Source: Callorhinus ursinus
Taxonomy: Eukaryota > Chordata > Mammalia > Carnivora > Otariidae
Reading direction: 5' to 3'
Assembly: GCF_003265705.1 (NCBI RefSeq)
Contig: NW_020312785.1
Location: forward strand, 23,911,102-23,975,101
Length of the DNA: 64,000 nucleotides
The translations under genes were made by a program, and so were the position numbers. The notes beneath the pieces were generated by a model. The model was not told the DNA's origin. It did not search any database and saw only the letters and a list, made by a program, of their open reading frames with translations. Of the stretch, positions 12,809 to 25,329 are shown one piece after another. Every line of letters begins with the position of its first letter. The first letter of the stretch is position 1.

Positions 12809-13686
12809 GATGTTGGCGAGGATGCGGAGAAAGGGGAACCCTCCTACACTGTTGGTGGGAATGCAAGCTGGTGCAGCCACTCTGGAAAACAGTATGGAGG
12901 TTCCTCAAAAAGTTGAAAATAGAGCTACCGTACGACCCAGCAATTGCACTACTGGGTATTTACCCCAAAGATACAAATGTAGTGATCCGAAGGGGTACAT
13001 GCACCCCAATGTTTATAGCAGCAATGTCCACAATAGCCAAACTATGGAAAGAGCCAAGATGTCCATCAACAGATGAATGGATAAAGAAGATGTGGTGTAC
13101 ATATACAATGGAATATTATGTAGCCATCAAAACCCCCGAAATCTTGCATTTGCAATGACGTGGATAGAACTAGAGGGTATTATGCTAAGCGAAATAAGTC
13201 AATCAGAGAAATACATGTATCATATAATCTCACTGAGATGAGGAATTCTTAATCTCAGGAAACAAACTGAGGGTTGCTGGAGTGGTGGGCGTGGGATGGA
13301 TGGGGTAGCTGGGTGATAGACATCGGGGAGGGTATGTGCTATGGTGAGCACTGTGATGAACCACAGACCTGTACCTCTGAAACAAATAATACATTATATG
13401 TTAAAAAAAAAAAAAAAGAAGATAAGAGATAGTAAGAAGGGAAAAATGAAGGGGGCGGAAATCGGAGGGGGAGATTAACCATGTGAGACTATGGACTCTG
13501 AGAAACAAACTGAGGATTCTACAGGGGAGGGGGAGGAGGGATGGGGGTTAGCCTGGTGATGGGTATTAAAGAGGGCACGTACTGAATGGAGCACTGGGTG
13601 TTATACACAAACAATGAATCATGGAACACTACATCAAAAGCTAATGATGTAATGTATGGTGATTAACATAATAAAATAAAATTAAA
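12809..13686 (+). mobile_element. Carnivore L1 LINE, 5'-truncated 3' end
   Basis: The first 350 bases encode the C-terminal end of an ORF2-like frame ([17 protein letters not shown]... and EWIKKMWCTYTMEYYVAIK) ending in a stop near 13158. The 3' UTR follows. Inside it an A run and 'gaagataagagatag' (13402-13430) are followed by a second UTR part, 'agactatggactctgagaaac...gagcactgggtgttatac...cataataaaataaaatt'. Both parts belong to one carnivore L1 3' end as I remember it, so this is one insertion, not two. AAACTACA at 12801-12808 is repeated at 13687-13694, giving the target-site duplication. There is no reverse transcriptase domain, so the copy is dead. Confidence 0.9.
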
Positions 13687-13694
13687 AAACTACA

Positions 13695-14298
13695 TTATGG
13701 CAACTCACTATTGCTAATAGAATAATATATTTCTCCCTTCACCCCTCCCTATATAAATATATGCTCTAGGAAATAGAATCTTGTTTAACTTAAATCAAGT
13801 GAAGGATTTAGTAGTGAAAGTTTTCTTTCCTGTATGTTCAAAAAAGATGATTTACAAATATCCCCCCCATAATAAACTGGATATAAAGAAAGTGTAATAA
13901 ATAGTGATAATTTTTAAAACCAAAAGAAGTCATAATAAAAATAAATAAGAAAGGTATTTAAAAACTGCCAGGTAGGTGAACTGTATTTTGGTTTGAGTAT
14001 TTCAGATATAGATATAAATATAGGTATATCCTGATGAATGAATGAAATGCATTTTTCTGAGAGGCTGCTCTTAAACCTGAAGTAATATAACACAAATCAG
14101 GAATTAATATCTGGCAATACCACATTCTATGTTTGAATTTTTAAAAAATGCTGTAATTCTGGGAAAAAAAGGAGAATAGCTACATGAAAATATTCAAGTA
14201 TAATTTTGTTTGAGCTAATTTGGGGTCCATCCAGTTATACCAGCTGATAAAATCTGATTAAATAATAGAAAACTAAACAAGAGCATTAAAAAACAAAG

Positions 14299-14338
<40 letters not shown>

Positions 14339-15529
14339 CAAATTCTATTAACATAAAATATACTACTGAATGTTAGGAAGGTAAATGCATTAATGGATAA
14401 GCCAGTAACTCAGAAGAATACAAATGTCACAGAAGAAGCTTTTAACTCATTTGAATTCAACTTAATTTGACAAAACAAGATAAAATGCCTTCGGTATGGA
14501 AATCATTCTATTGATGGAGAAATGCTCATAATTTTGAAACCATTTGTTTCCAGATCTCTTCCAGTGGAAACACTGACAAAGTAGAGCTCTTAAAAATAAT
14601 TGGGAAAATTATGCTTCATCATGACAACATGTTTTTTAATCTGACGCCTGAATGTTTGGTCTAAGAAAGTCATGAAAGTTTTCATGGAAATAGTAAGTGA
14701 TGACTATTCCTTTATATAATCAGAAACTAAGCCAATTGTCCAGTTGAAGTCTGCATTTGTTCAAAATGCTCAGATCAAATCTTCAATAACATCTGATGTG
14801 GCAGGTACCTTGGTGGGATGGAATTTAATCTGCAGAGATTTGCTCCCTTGAAATTTATCTGTGAGAGTTAATTTCCGGTCCATTTTACTAGTATTTCTGG
14901 CTCTCTCCATCTGTTGACTTTTTTTGTTGTTGTTGTTATTCTCTCCACCCACTCTCCCCTGGTATTCAACTGCTTTTCTTGTATTTTGCTTAGCATCTGC
15001 TACTGTTCCACTCCTTTCCAGTCAAAGCATACGGTAACTTCAACACAGGCTAATTAAATGGTGCTTGAAGTTAGTTAACAGGTGGTGCCCCCAGCTGCCC
15101 TCCTTGTATGAACAGATACATCTCACATTTTAAAGGACAGAAATGGCACAATAGTAATACCTGAATTAATGGAGTATTCCTTCCATACCATTAAACTAAT
15201 GTTGGGGGATCCAAAAGAAACAGGATCATTCTTCTGTAAAGGGAGAAATCTGGTTTTGGGGTATATGGTCCCATTTGAGATTCTGAATAAAACCTCAGGC
15301 CTCTTGATCCTTTAACCAGTGCTATTTTTCTCATGAAGTATAAATTTATTATCATTTCCTCCAGGTATGTTAATAAAGCATGTTTTTGATCACTGCTGCT
15401 AGTTCACATGTTAAATGATATTCAAGTAAGATCCACATGATTTGTTAAATTTAAATTATCAAGTAATCTACTTAGCATTTTGGAATTACTGCAACTAAGT
15501 GTATATTATTACTTATTTACATGTTCAAT
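13695..15529. other. Unique intron with one AT microsatellite
   Basis: No coding frame or repeat family was recognised apart from the (TA)n listed separately. A GTT-rich stretch near 14921-14940 lies inside a 60-codon chance frame. Confidence 0.55.
14300..14336. repeat. (TA)n microsatellite
   Basis: About 18 uninterrupted AT/TA units. Such tracts are unstable and can extrude cruciforms. Confidence 0.95.
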
Positions 15530-15532
15530 ATA

Positions 15533-15740
15533 GTGTAATGTTTAAGAGCCGCTAACTAACTCTGTGACCTTGGACAAGTTATTTGCTTTTTTTTTTCTCC
15601 ATTTCTTCATCTAAAAAATGTGGAGTCATAGTATGTATTTCACGGGAGTGTAATGAGGATTAAATAAGCAAATATTTATAAAGAACTTACTACGGTCCCA
15701 GACACCTAAGAAGTCAGTAAATGTTGGCTATTATTATAAT
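15533..15740 (+). repeat. MIR SINE
   Basis: In order: 'gtaatgtttaagagccg', 'ctctgtgaccttggacaag', 'tctccatttcttcatc', 'taatgaggattaaata', 'cagtaaatgttggctatta'. This is a nearly full-length MIR in forward orientation with typical divergence. Confidence 0.88.
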
Positions 15741-16239
15741 TAATTCAAATTAGAAGTCCACTTAAAATGATCATTTAGTAATTCTTCTTTTTCCATTCAA
15801 TATGTGCCCTCTTTAACACCCATCAGCATCATTTAGTAATTCTTAATGAAAATAAAGTCCTATGAATTTGCCTCTTGAAATGAGAAAAGACACATTCTGC
15901 TTCTGTTTCAAAAGCCAATTTGGAGCTGCTATAGGAAAAAAGGTGAAGAAAGTATCAGTTATATTTGAGAGAAAAACTGATTTTGAAAACTTCATTTCTG
16001 TCCAGTCATGTTACATTGTCTTTCCACTGCATTTCTTCAGAACTCATTTGAGCAGAATTCCTCACTAAATCATTCAAGAAGTCTTTCCATGCAGACAATT
16101 TTATCCTCATGGCAAACTCCTTGAACTGCACACTTTAGGTTTCCGAATTGTCTGGTTTGTACTGACAAGGATGGATTTACTCAATTTTATTTCTTGAGGG
16201 AAAAAACACCACTTCATGTTGAAATTACAGACTTCTTCG

Positions 16240-16700
16240 CTCTTGGGATAAAGCCGCCCTCCCCTTTCCCCTTCATGCCCAATATTGTTTCAATCTCTGC
16301 CTTTCTTTTGCCATTTCCTGTAGAGGGACAGAAATCCCTGGGTGCTTTGGGGAAAGTGGGGAAAGTCGGAAGCATCTGCAAAACGGGCCCGGGTCACGTG
16401 GTCCCGCCAGTTCCTCCCAGCCCGCCTTCTGCTAGGTGTCCCGCAAGTCATGGCTGCCATCCATCTGCAGCCATTACGGCCATCTCCAAGGCAGCGTTCA
16501 GTCGACTGCTAAAGAGACAAATTTCCTCCATAGTCTCTTCATTGTCTGCCTTTTCTAACCACAGTCACGGTTTTGCGCTCTTCATTCTAATTGTGCTTTA
16601 GATTATTAGGGTCATTTTATGCCTTCAGCTTTCTCAAAGGTCACAGGGATTAGCTGTGTCCAATGGCGGACTAGAGGGAGTGTGCAGGCTTACCCCCCAT
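16240..16700. promoter_or_regulatory. CpG-retaining, conserved-looking intronic block, candidate enhancer
   Basis: This is a locally GC-richer patch in AT-rich intron with many surviving CpGs (for example in 16381-16410 and 16495-16505). It holds a CACGTG E-box (16395-16400), a YY1-like ATGGCTGCCATCC (16450-16462), AATGGCGG near 16661, and an AT homeobox-like stretch near 16585-16605. An open plus frame (16194-16601) has proline-rich, low-complexity translation and no domain, so I do not call it a gene. No repeat match was seen. Confidence 0.35.
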
Positions 16701-16709
16701 TCATCCACC

Positions 16710-19085
16710 TCCATTGATTTTCCCTCCGTGTGAGAGTGGCAACGGTGGTTCTTATTTTACTCTTATTTGGTGTTTTCCTTGTACCCCTCCCCCACTTATC
16801 CTTATAGGAAGGCTGTTTGTAGCTATCCTGGTGCCACAAGAGGTTTCAATGAAGCAAATCCACACAGAAAGCAGGGACGGTGCAAGCATAGGGCGCTGCT
16901 GAACAAATCAGCTTGTACTTGGTTCTTCCTCTATTGTTTCTGTTTATCTAGCTCAGGGCCATTCAACATTTCCATTTTATAAAGTCCAACTGCACTCTCA
17001 AACAGCATTCCCTTTCTTTGCTATTTGTCACTGAGTGTAATCAATCACACACACATTACATGAATTCTATTGATAATTATATATACTATAACATATATAC
17101 TATGGTTTTTTCTCTGTTTTACTTTGCTGATTCTGACTTACCTTTGTGTTTTTTTTTTACACACCACCATTACAACATTAGAGTATTTTGATTTGCATTT
17201 GTGTTTTTTATGGGAAAATCTGCCAGCTTTTATTCATGCTAGCACTTTTATCATGAGATATGTTTCACTTACTAGTGTTATTCCAAAAGAGACATTCTTA
17301 TAAATTAATGTAAATTCTTGAAAACCTAAGACAATAAAAGTAGCTATTTTAAAGTGTGTATGTATATCCATGTGGGGGGAGTGAGGGTCCTGAAGGGTAA
17401 ACCCGAAATAACCCCAAATACTTTAAAAGACATTAGGTTATTTATATCATTATTTATATTCAAGTGATAGTGGGGAGAGTTTATTATGTAAAAATATTTT
17501 CTGGACACGAATGCTCTTGGCTCATGACGAAGTCCATTCATTACTGTGATCAACAGTTTAAAACACAGTAGGAGGCGTCCTCAGTACTTCTTCCATCTTG
17601 CTAGAAGTCAAGCGATTAGTGACTTTCTAGTTGGTGAGATTATCTGCTTGGCTCAGAAGACAGATATAATGAATTATGATCTTACTTATTAAGTAATATG
17701 CCCTCATAAGTAGAAATGTTTTCCAGAAACTATACTGCACATTCACATTCAAATTTGAAGATATTGCACCAATGAACTTCCTCCTTCTGCAGTCCCTGTT
17801 TTATCATTCAATTCATAGTACATTTGTCTGGACATGTGGAAATATGCCCATTTGTAGATTCAGTGGTCTCTGCAATATTGCCTCATTTAACCTTTTCAAG
17901 CTTAATTCTTAAAACTTCCCATTAAGAAAGAGGGCAGACAGCCTAGTTGACGAGCAAATATTTGATTTTTGTTTCCAATGAGGTAGCTCCTGTGTGGATA
18001 CTTTTGATCAGCACATGTATGGGAAATGGATGGAGAGCTTAATATAGTAACCAATACTCTTCTCATTGGTCTTTTGTGACCATTTTTTAATAGAGGCCTG
18101 AATTTTTAAAGAAACACATTTCCCTGAAAAATGGAAAAGGGAACTGAAGTGCACAGATAGGGAATAAAAATCTGCTGAGTTTTACATATTGCCAGAATTA
18201 TGGTAACTATGCACAAATAACCTTAGGGAAACATTATAGAAATCATAAATAAATATTTTAACTCTTGCTGATGGAGTAGAGGAAAAATCTCTGTAATCTA
18301 TAATCTGCAATATTTGGCATTTGAAAATGTGTCCTAAGGCTTCAACATAAACCTTAAAACCATAATAGGAGAGTCACAAATAGCCCTAAAATTCACAATT
18401 CATATTTAACAAATGGATGGTCAGTCTCGCATTAGTAGTAAATTAATGTAAAGAAATCAAACTTCTGAAAATATGTATCTTTATCCTTAGATTTTTGAAG
18501 AATAAGACTCAACTATATTTATTAATATTATTGTTAAAATTGTATTTTTGGACTGTGTATTTCAGTGCTTAAATATAATTATAAAAATTACCTGACAGCC
18601 TACTACCTGGTAACCATCATTGCCTGTAAATATAATTCTTCTGTTGGTTATAAAATTGCTTACTTATAATTCTGTACTTCTTAGGGGAAAAAAAAGTCTG
18701 TTTAATTGTATGCAATTCTGGCAGGAACAAGTAGGTATAAGATGTCATGGTGAATGAGAAACACACAAAATGGAAAATATGCCAAAGTAATTATACAATA
18801 TAGGTAATTCACCGATCATTATAAAAATGATAATAACGTATTGTGTTTCACAATTTGAGAATAAAGATATTGTCAAACTTTCCATTCATCACATGTATAG
18901 TTAATTTACTATGCCATTAAGAGATATGTTATATATTCTTACAAAAAATACTGTATCAGGAGGCTATTAAGTCGTAACAAATGTCATCCTGTCTCCCATT
19001 GTAAAAGCTCAAAGCTCTACTGCTTTTGTTGGTGGAGTTTGAGAAGCTTGGAGGCTCTAATTTTATCTTCAGTAAATACTTTTAA
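16710..19085. other. Unique AT-rich intron, no feature recognised
   Basis: Several short open frames on both strands (for example 17070-17303 plus and 17344-17553 minus) have translations without recognisable motifs. No repeat family could be assigned. Confidence 0.55.
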
Positions 19086-19088
19086 GCT

Positions 19089-19785
19089 ATTTTTTTTTTA
19101 TTTTGAGATAATTGTGTGTTCATATGCAGTTTTAAGAAATGATGTAGGAAGATCTATTCTTTTACCTAGTTTCTCCCAGTGATAACATCTTGCTAAGCTA
19201 TACTGCAATGTCACAAACAGGATATTGATATTGATACAGGCAAGATCAAAAGCATCCCCATCACTATAAGGGTCCTTCATGTAGACCTTTTCTAACCACA
19301 TCCACTTTCTTCTCTCCCATTCCCTCCTTAGCCTTTGGCAACCACTAATCTGTTCTCCATATGTACAATTTTATCATTTTAAGAATGTTCTATAAGTAAA
19401 ACCATACACTATATAACCTCCTTGGAATGACTTTTCAATCAGCATAATTCTCTTAAAATTCATCCACATTGTCATGTGTATCAAGAGCTCATCCCTTTTA
19501 GTTGCTGTGTAGTATTCCACGGTATGGCTATAATAGTTTGTTTCACCACTGATCATGTGAGGTATATTTTGGTTGTTTCCAGTTTTTGCCTATTATGAAT
19601 AGAGCTGCCTTAAACATTTGTGTACAGGTTTTAGTGCAAACCTAAGTTTTCATTTCTCTGAAATGGAAGCCCAGGAGTGCAATTGCCAGGGCGTATGGTA
19701 ATTAGCATTTAATTTTTTAAGAAACTGCCAAACTGTTTTCCATTGTACCTGCACATTCAGCCAATCAGTCGTAAAAGGCATGCAT
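19089..19785 (-). mobile_element. Old L1 LINE 3' end, antisense
   Basis: It begins with a T run (the tail in antisense). It then follows the reversed L1 3' UTR ('cctttggcaaccactaatctgttctcc') and ORF2 C-terminal region ('gtgtagtattccacggtatgg', 'tagagctgccttaaacatttgtgtacagg'). A minus frame around 19374-19556 retains VEYYTATKRDELLIH, similar to the L1 ORF2 end. It resembles the mammal-wide L1MA/L1MB age class. Confidence 0.85.
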
Positions 19786-19839
19786 GTATTCACAAGGAGT
19801 AAATGTCTCAGTGGCATTAGGATTAGGTTAAAGTTAAAC

Positions 19840-20017
19840 TTCTGAGAGTTCTTTTCTTTCCTCCTTCTCCCATCCTGACTCGCCCCTCTCCACCCCGTCC
19901 TTCCTTTTACTTCCCTCTCTTCTCCTCTTTCCTCTCTAGTTTCATCCCTCCCTCCTTCCTCCCCTCCCTCCCTTCCTTCTTTTCTTCCTTCTTCCTTCCT
20001 TCCTTCCTTCCTTCCTA
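19840..20017. repeat. Long pyrimidine tract ending in (CTTC)n
   Basis: About 175 bases are almost entirely C and T on the plus strand, ending with pure CTTC units at 19980-20015. It is a mirror-like homopurine/homopyrimidine tract, able in principle to form a triplex. Confidence 0.9.
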
Positions 20018-20019
20018 TG

Positions 20020-23000
20020 TATGTATGGAATTGTGATAGAAGGAATGGCTATGTGAACCTAATCTGAGATCAAGAAAGAATAAGTAACATTACAGCTTTG
20101 TAGGTCCTTTAAAAGCACTGAAACTTAGTTTTATAGGTTTTTTTTAACATTTAATAATATCATATTTTTCTTCTTATATTAAAAGAAAAGATTTGTATCT
20201 GACAGTAAAAACAAAGAAAATGTAGAATAATCTTTTCGGTCCCCCTTTTCTATTGATAGTGACAAGCTATCAATCAATAGCCAAATAAAAGTCACTTAAA
20301 TGTATTTAAAAAATCACAAGACAGAAATTTGTTATGTTGTCACTGTGAAGAGCAGTCTATCTTCAAAGGGCAATAATACCTTGTAGTTTATTATGGAGTT
20401 CTGAATAAAGCATGTTTGGGACTATGTAATCCAACCAAAAGATTTAAATCCTAGGCTAATGTGTAACTGTACATAAAGACCTGAACAAAACTGCTTATAT
20501 AAAATAATGTTCTCAAAAAAGCTTGTTACTATCATACATCATAGATATTTTCACATACTGTTAAAAAACTCGTGTTATTATATCAACTTACTAAAAAATG
20601 AGCAAGCTGGTTTGGTTTGTTATTGTGAAACTATAATAACCAGTTGACAGTATTTTAGAAAAAAATCACTTGTTAAAAGTTACAGGTAAAGTCACATTGA
20701 CAAGGACAACAACAACAATCTCAGGAAATTCACTGTAAAAGCAAATACAAGAGCAAAAGGTAGTCTTCATAAATAAGTAAAAATCATCTGTAGTCTCAAA
20801 CTTTTACGCTTATGGAATCAATAAGAGTTGAATGAAGTTTTCTGATTCCAGAAATACATGGATATAACTGCTCATCACATTAAAAAACTGTATTGTTTTA
20901 ATGTTTTTATATGAAAAGGATAGGAATGTAGAATTACTTATCATATTAAGCTGGTTATTTGAAATGAGTATATCTACCAGACTTGAAAAATCATGTTATA
21001 AGATTTTATAACAAACCGTATGTTGATTAATAAATGGTTTGTCAAGTTACCACCATAAAGGATGATGTAAGAACAAAAAAAAAACACATGTTTTCCAACT
21101 GACCTGATCAATTTCTGTGATAGAGATTCAAAGAATATTGATGGGGGTCAGGCAGTGGATTGTCCTGAATTTAAACCACAACCTTTTATTTGATAAACTC
21201 TCACAGCTTAGGAGATACAAAGTTCAGGTCACATTGGCATTATTTCCCTAAGAGTTAGATAAAATGAAATAAAGCACAGTAAAATAAAAGGAAATGAAAT
21301 AAAATGAACACCCTCGTGGTGTTCCTTGAATGAAATGGACAATGACCGAGATAATGATATGTGGATAATTCTACTATAGATGATGCAATTAGAGATCATT
21401 TAATTGGTAAGAAGTCATATTTGGTGTGTTGTGCTCAACTTCTTAAACCTTTGAGAATACTTCAAATGGACCAGGTCTTTTTAAAGATAAAGATGGGGCC
21501 AGTTAAATAAATTGCCTCAGAAATTCTCATGGACTCTATCTATTTATAAAACAATAAATATTTATTATAATAAAAACATTTTTGTTATTTATTTACTTAA
21601 AAATAATATACATTTATACCAATAAAAAACAATCTTAAATGTACAAAGGCAATGATGTCCCGTTGCTTACAATTGTCCCCACCCCTACTTAAGGCCCCCC
21701 TGTCATCAGCCACCTTTCAGGACTGGCCTGTGAATGGATGTTTAAGGCATCAGGGTAGATCCCAGAGGAATAAAGATGGCGAAGGATAAAACGTTGAAAA
21801 CTTTAAGAAAAGGAAATGGTCCATAAAAACAGAGCCCATTGATTCTATGAACTATATTGATTTCTTGTCATTTTTGTGAACGTAATTGCAGAATAAAATA
21901 TGTTTATTATTATACATTTGTAGAGCTAAATATAAAATGTCAGAAATAGGAACACAGCATATGTATTTATGTGTGTATAGACATAACACATATATGTATA
22001 TATGTCCTGGACCTGTATGGAGTATTCAGATATCTTATTATCAGAAATTATGATACGATCATGATTATTATTTTTTTGCATTGTTATTTGGGGCTTTACA
22101 GAATTAAAGGTATGCTTTAAAGAATTACAACTGAAATTAGAAACACAGAAAAAATATGAAGAGTAATGGAAGAAATGAAGAAGAATATTAAAAGGAATAG
22201 TTGAAAATGCCCAGTATCAAGTATCTAAAAAAGTTCACATAGATCTAGTACATTCTGGTTATTCAAGGGAGAAAAAGGAATGAGGAGGCCTTAAAGTCAG
22301 GCAGAAGACAGATTGCTCTAGCAAAAGGAAATGGTGAAGATAATTTCTCAATAATTGCTTTAGTTGTACATTAACATAGTGTAATGGATATTTCTAAAAT
22401 GTAGGAAGGAATGTAGGAATTGATTTTGGAAAGAAATGCAAATAAATGTTTACGTATTCACAAAAAACAGCGTAAAAGTATCCCTGATTAAAACTAAGAG
22501 ATGCATAGTAGATAGGTTCTGATGTACTTTTCAAATAGCGAGTAAAGATAACACTAATAATTTGGATTTAGATTGTATTTTTCATTTTTAGAGCGGGCAT
22601 CTCTGTATCACCTGTCACATAGCAACCTAAATTGACTGTAGCCGATAGATAATAATTGGTTCAGCTATGATTTAAAAGCTGATTTTACTCCATCTTAAGT
22701 CCCCAGTTATGCCTGTCTTGAGACATACACTTTGCCAGTCACAAAATTCAGAATATACTTTCTGTTTGGCAAAAAACAAGATGTGTTGCCCACGAAACTA
22801 TTTGTTCATGAAAAAAGAAACAAACTGAGTGGGTAAGTTTTCTTTTCAGTAAATGAATCATTTTTAAGAGATCAAAGAGGCTGAAGATACCCAGTAGTAC
22901 ATTTAGGTGATCTTCAGGAGCAGTTATATTCCATACACAGCTGTTGTCCCAGGCTGAAATTAGTTGCTTAGAATTTGCATTAAGTAACCCCATACTTAAA

Positions 23001-23660
23001 TGACTTTAGGAAATTGGATGTTAGGGAGACCAGCCAGCACTATTCAATTAAGTGGTCCTTGGACAGAAAAGTGCTTTTCCTTTAAATGGAGAGAAAAAAA
23101 AAAAGAGTTTGATCACATTTAAGCTAATCTATCATTTATCATACCCAGTGGGTGAGATAGTTAATGACTCTATTGATTCTTTTTGGTGTTTAGTTTTATA
23201 TACAACATTTAACCAATGTGAAACTTAATATGAGATTTGTTTTCCATTTGTTATTGATGCCCTTCAATTATATTTATTTATCTCTGTAGGCACTGAATTT
23301 AAAAGGGAGTTTCAAAGGGGCTTCAGGTAGTAGCATTTTCTTAAACTGTAGTCTCGTTTTCAGATTTTCTTTTTTTTAAACTCTATTTTTTTCCCTATGC
23401 CGATGGTCCTATGCCACTTCAGAGGTCCCTTTACTTTTTCTAAGGAAAAAAAAACACAGAAATTTGTCAAGAATACTGATTACAGAATTTGAGAAATAGC
23501 TTTTTTCTAATTTCTCTTTCTCTTTCTTCACCTGCCTCTTTCGCATCCTCACTGTTCATTTTTGTAGGTCATTGTAATTATCCTCTGCTTCCCACCTCTT
23601 CTCTGAGAGTCATATGGGCCATTTCTGGAAAGCTATCTGTCTTTCCAAAAAAGACAAAAA
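20020..23660. other. Unique AT-rich intron, no feature recognised
   Basis: No coding or repeat family was identified. A small inverted repeat, ATTGATAG/CTATCAAT, lies near 20253-20275. Frames such as 22748-22993 (minus) are without motifs. Confidence 0.5.
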
Positions 23661-23664
23661 GACG

Positions 23665-23703
23665 GAAAAAAAAAAAAAGAAGCAGCAGCAGCAGCAGCAG
23701 CAC
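23665..23703. repeat. Poly(A) run plus (AGC)7 trinucleotide repeat
   Basis: An A run of about 13 bases is followed by GAAG and seven AGC units (23681-23702). On the minus strand it is a CTG repeat. The plus frame across it would encode polyserine but is not supported as a gene. Confidence 0.9.
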
Positions 23704-23704
23704 A

Positions 23705-24819
23705 AGAGACATGCAGAAGCTGCAAATGCAGTCCGATGGCATCACAAAGGTGAAGGGGATTCAGAGTTACAACAAACGGCTACTTAGAAATTAAAAGAAA
23801 AAAAATGCCAGCAAGCCTAGGTGCAAGGGGTCCAAAATAGCATGCCATAGCAAGAACAAAACAGATCAAAATGACTCAGGTATTACATGAGAAATAGACA
23901 AAGCTGGCTTCTGAATTGAGCTCCATGGGTTGGTTTAGCCAAAATGGATGTTTTCTACGTATAAGTATTCATGTGTAAGTCTAATGGATTAGTAAATATA
24001 AAGTAAGTTAGTTAAACCCTGAAGATGTCTGAAATCACCACTGAATGAAATAAGAACCCAACTGATACCAGAAAAATCAGTTTTTTCTGACACCTTTCCT
24101 AAAAAGCACTCACTGAAATACTGAATTCTTAAAATACATTGCCTAGAGAGAATCGTTGATTAAAAGAGCTGGATAATGCTGATGTCCTCAATAGCTAAAG
24201 TTTAGACATGTCATGAACATAACTTTAGAAAGAAAATGGAAGAGCAAAATCCAAGATGTGTTTCGATGGTGGTGTGCTGGAGTCTCATCATCTGGCTCTC
24301 CCAGAATCAATCGTTCACATCTGTTCCTAGCTCCCTATTCAGGTTGGTACCTTGGAATCGTCCATGGTGGGCATATTTACACCATGGAAATCAGCACACA
24401 CTCTAAGTCAATGTCTTTCTCCCTGGGAGCCACTTGTTAACCATCTACCAGCATACCATTATCTTTGGATAATTATGTCACATTTATTACAAATTCTAGA
24501 CTTAATTAATCAGTGAGAATCCAAACAAACTAATTGCCAGTTTCCCTAATTTCCCAATACTCCAGTAGGAAACAGGCACAAAAGGCATTTTACCATTTAA
24601 TATCTTCTTGATAGCCTTTTTTTGCTGTTATTTTGTGGTTTTAATTGAGCATTTATATGATTCCATGTTCTCTCCTTTCATTCTGTATCAGTTACACTTC
24701 TTTTATTTTCTTATTTTTATTTTTACTTAGTGGTTGCTCTCGAGTTTGCAAATACAACTAATCCAAGTCTGTTTTTCAAATAATACTATCCTACTTCACA
24801 GGTAGTACAAGTACATTAT
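23705..24819. other. Unique intron, no feature recognised
   Basis: Includes a plus frame of 75 codons (24213-24440) with no recognisable motif. No repeat family was identified. Confidence 0.5.
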
Positions 24820-24836
24820 AATAGCAATATATTTCT

Positions 24837-25012
24837 TTTCTTTTTAAAAATATATTATTTATTTATTTGAGAGAGAGAGAGAGAGTGCGTGCATAAGCAG
24901 GGGGAGGGGGGAGGGGGGGAAGCGAGACAGAGAAGCAGACTCCCCGCCTGAGCAGGGATCATGACCTGAGCCGAAGGCAGCTTCTTAACCAACTGAGCCA
25001 CCCAGGTGCCCC
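24837..25012 (-). mobile_element. can-SINE, antisense, with a 17-bp target-site duplication
   Basis: The minus strand begins GGGGCACCTGGGTGGCTCAG, then the tRNA-like region and body. It lacks part of the middle ('cccaggg...gagccc'), so it is an internally deleted copy, and ends in CT-rich then A-rich tail. AATAGCAATATATTTCT is found intact at 24820-24836 and 25013-25029. The perfect duplication suggests a fairly recent insertion. Confidence 0.95.
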
Positions 25013-25162
25013 AATAGCAATATATTTCTAATTCCTCCTTCCTATCACATATATCATTGCTGGCATTCATTTCACTTATACATAAGCATATATAAGCAAA
25101 TATACACATACTTATATCTGAGAGTACATAATCTGACATTATTATTACTGTTATTATTATTT

Positions 25163-25271
25163 CTTTAAAGTTTTTATTTTTAAGTGATCTCTACACCCAA
25201 CATGGGGGATGAACTCAAAACCCCAATATCAAGAGTCACATGCCTCACCCACTGAGCCAGACAGGTGCCCC
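25163..25271 (-). mobile_element. Short, older can-SINE, antisense
   Basis: The minus strand reads GGGGCACCTGTCTGGCTCAG, then 'actcttgatattggggttttg' and 'gttgggtgtagagatcac', then an A-rich tail. It lacks the long CT-rich body of the younger copies. The flanks 'ttactgttattattattt' and 'ttactgagattattattt' (25145-25162, 25272-25289) are a probable aged target-site duplication. Confidence 0.85.
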
Positions 25272-25329
25272 TTACTGAGATTATTATTTTGAATAAATTG
25301 TTATCTGTTAGATCAATTAAGATTAAGAA

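Noticed and set aside
12810..13158. 88- and 95-codon frames as possible genes
   Set aside because: They translate the end of a truncated L1 ORF2 and have no independent start or promoter.
13402..13686. Second, separate L1 insertion
   Set aside because: The A run is internal to the carnivore L1 3' UTR and no target-site duplication surrounds the second part alone.
16194..16601. 135-codon plus frame as a protein gene
   Set aside because: Low-complexity Pro/Ser translation without domain. The CpG-retaining block is better explained as regulatory DNA.
23681..23702. Disease-type CAG repeat in a coding exon
   Set aside because: Only seven units, next to a poly(A) run, with no supported coding frame.
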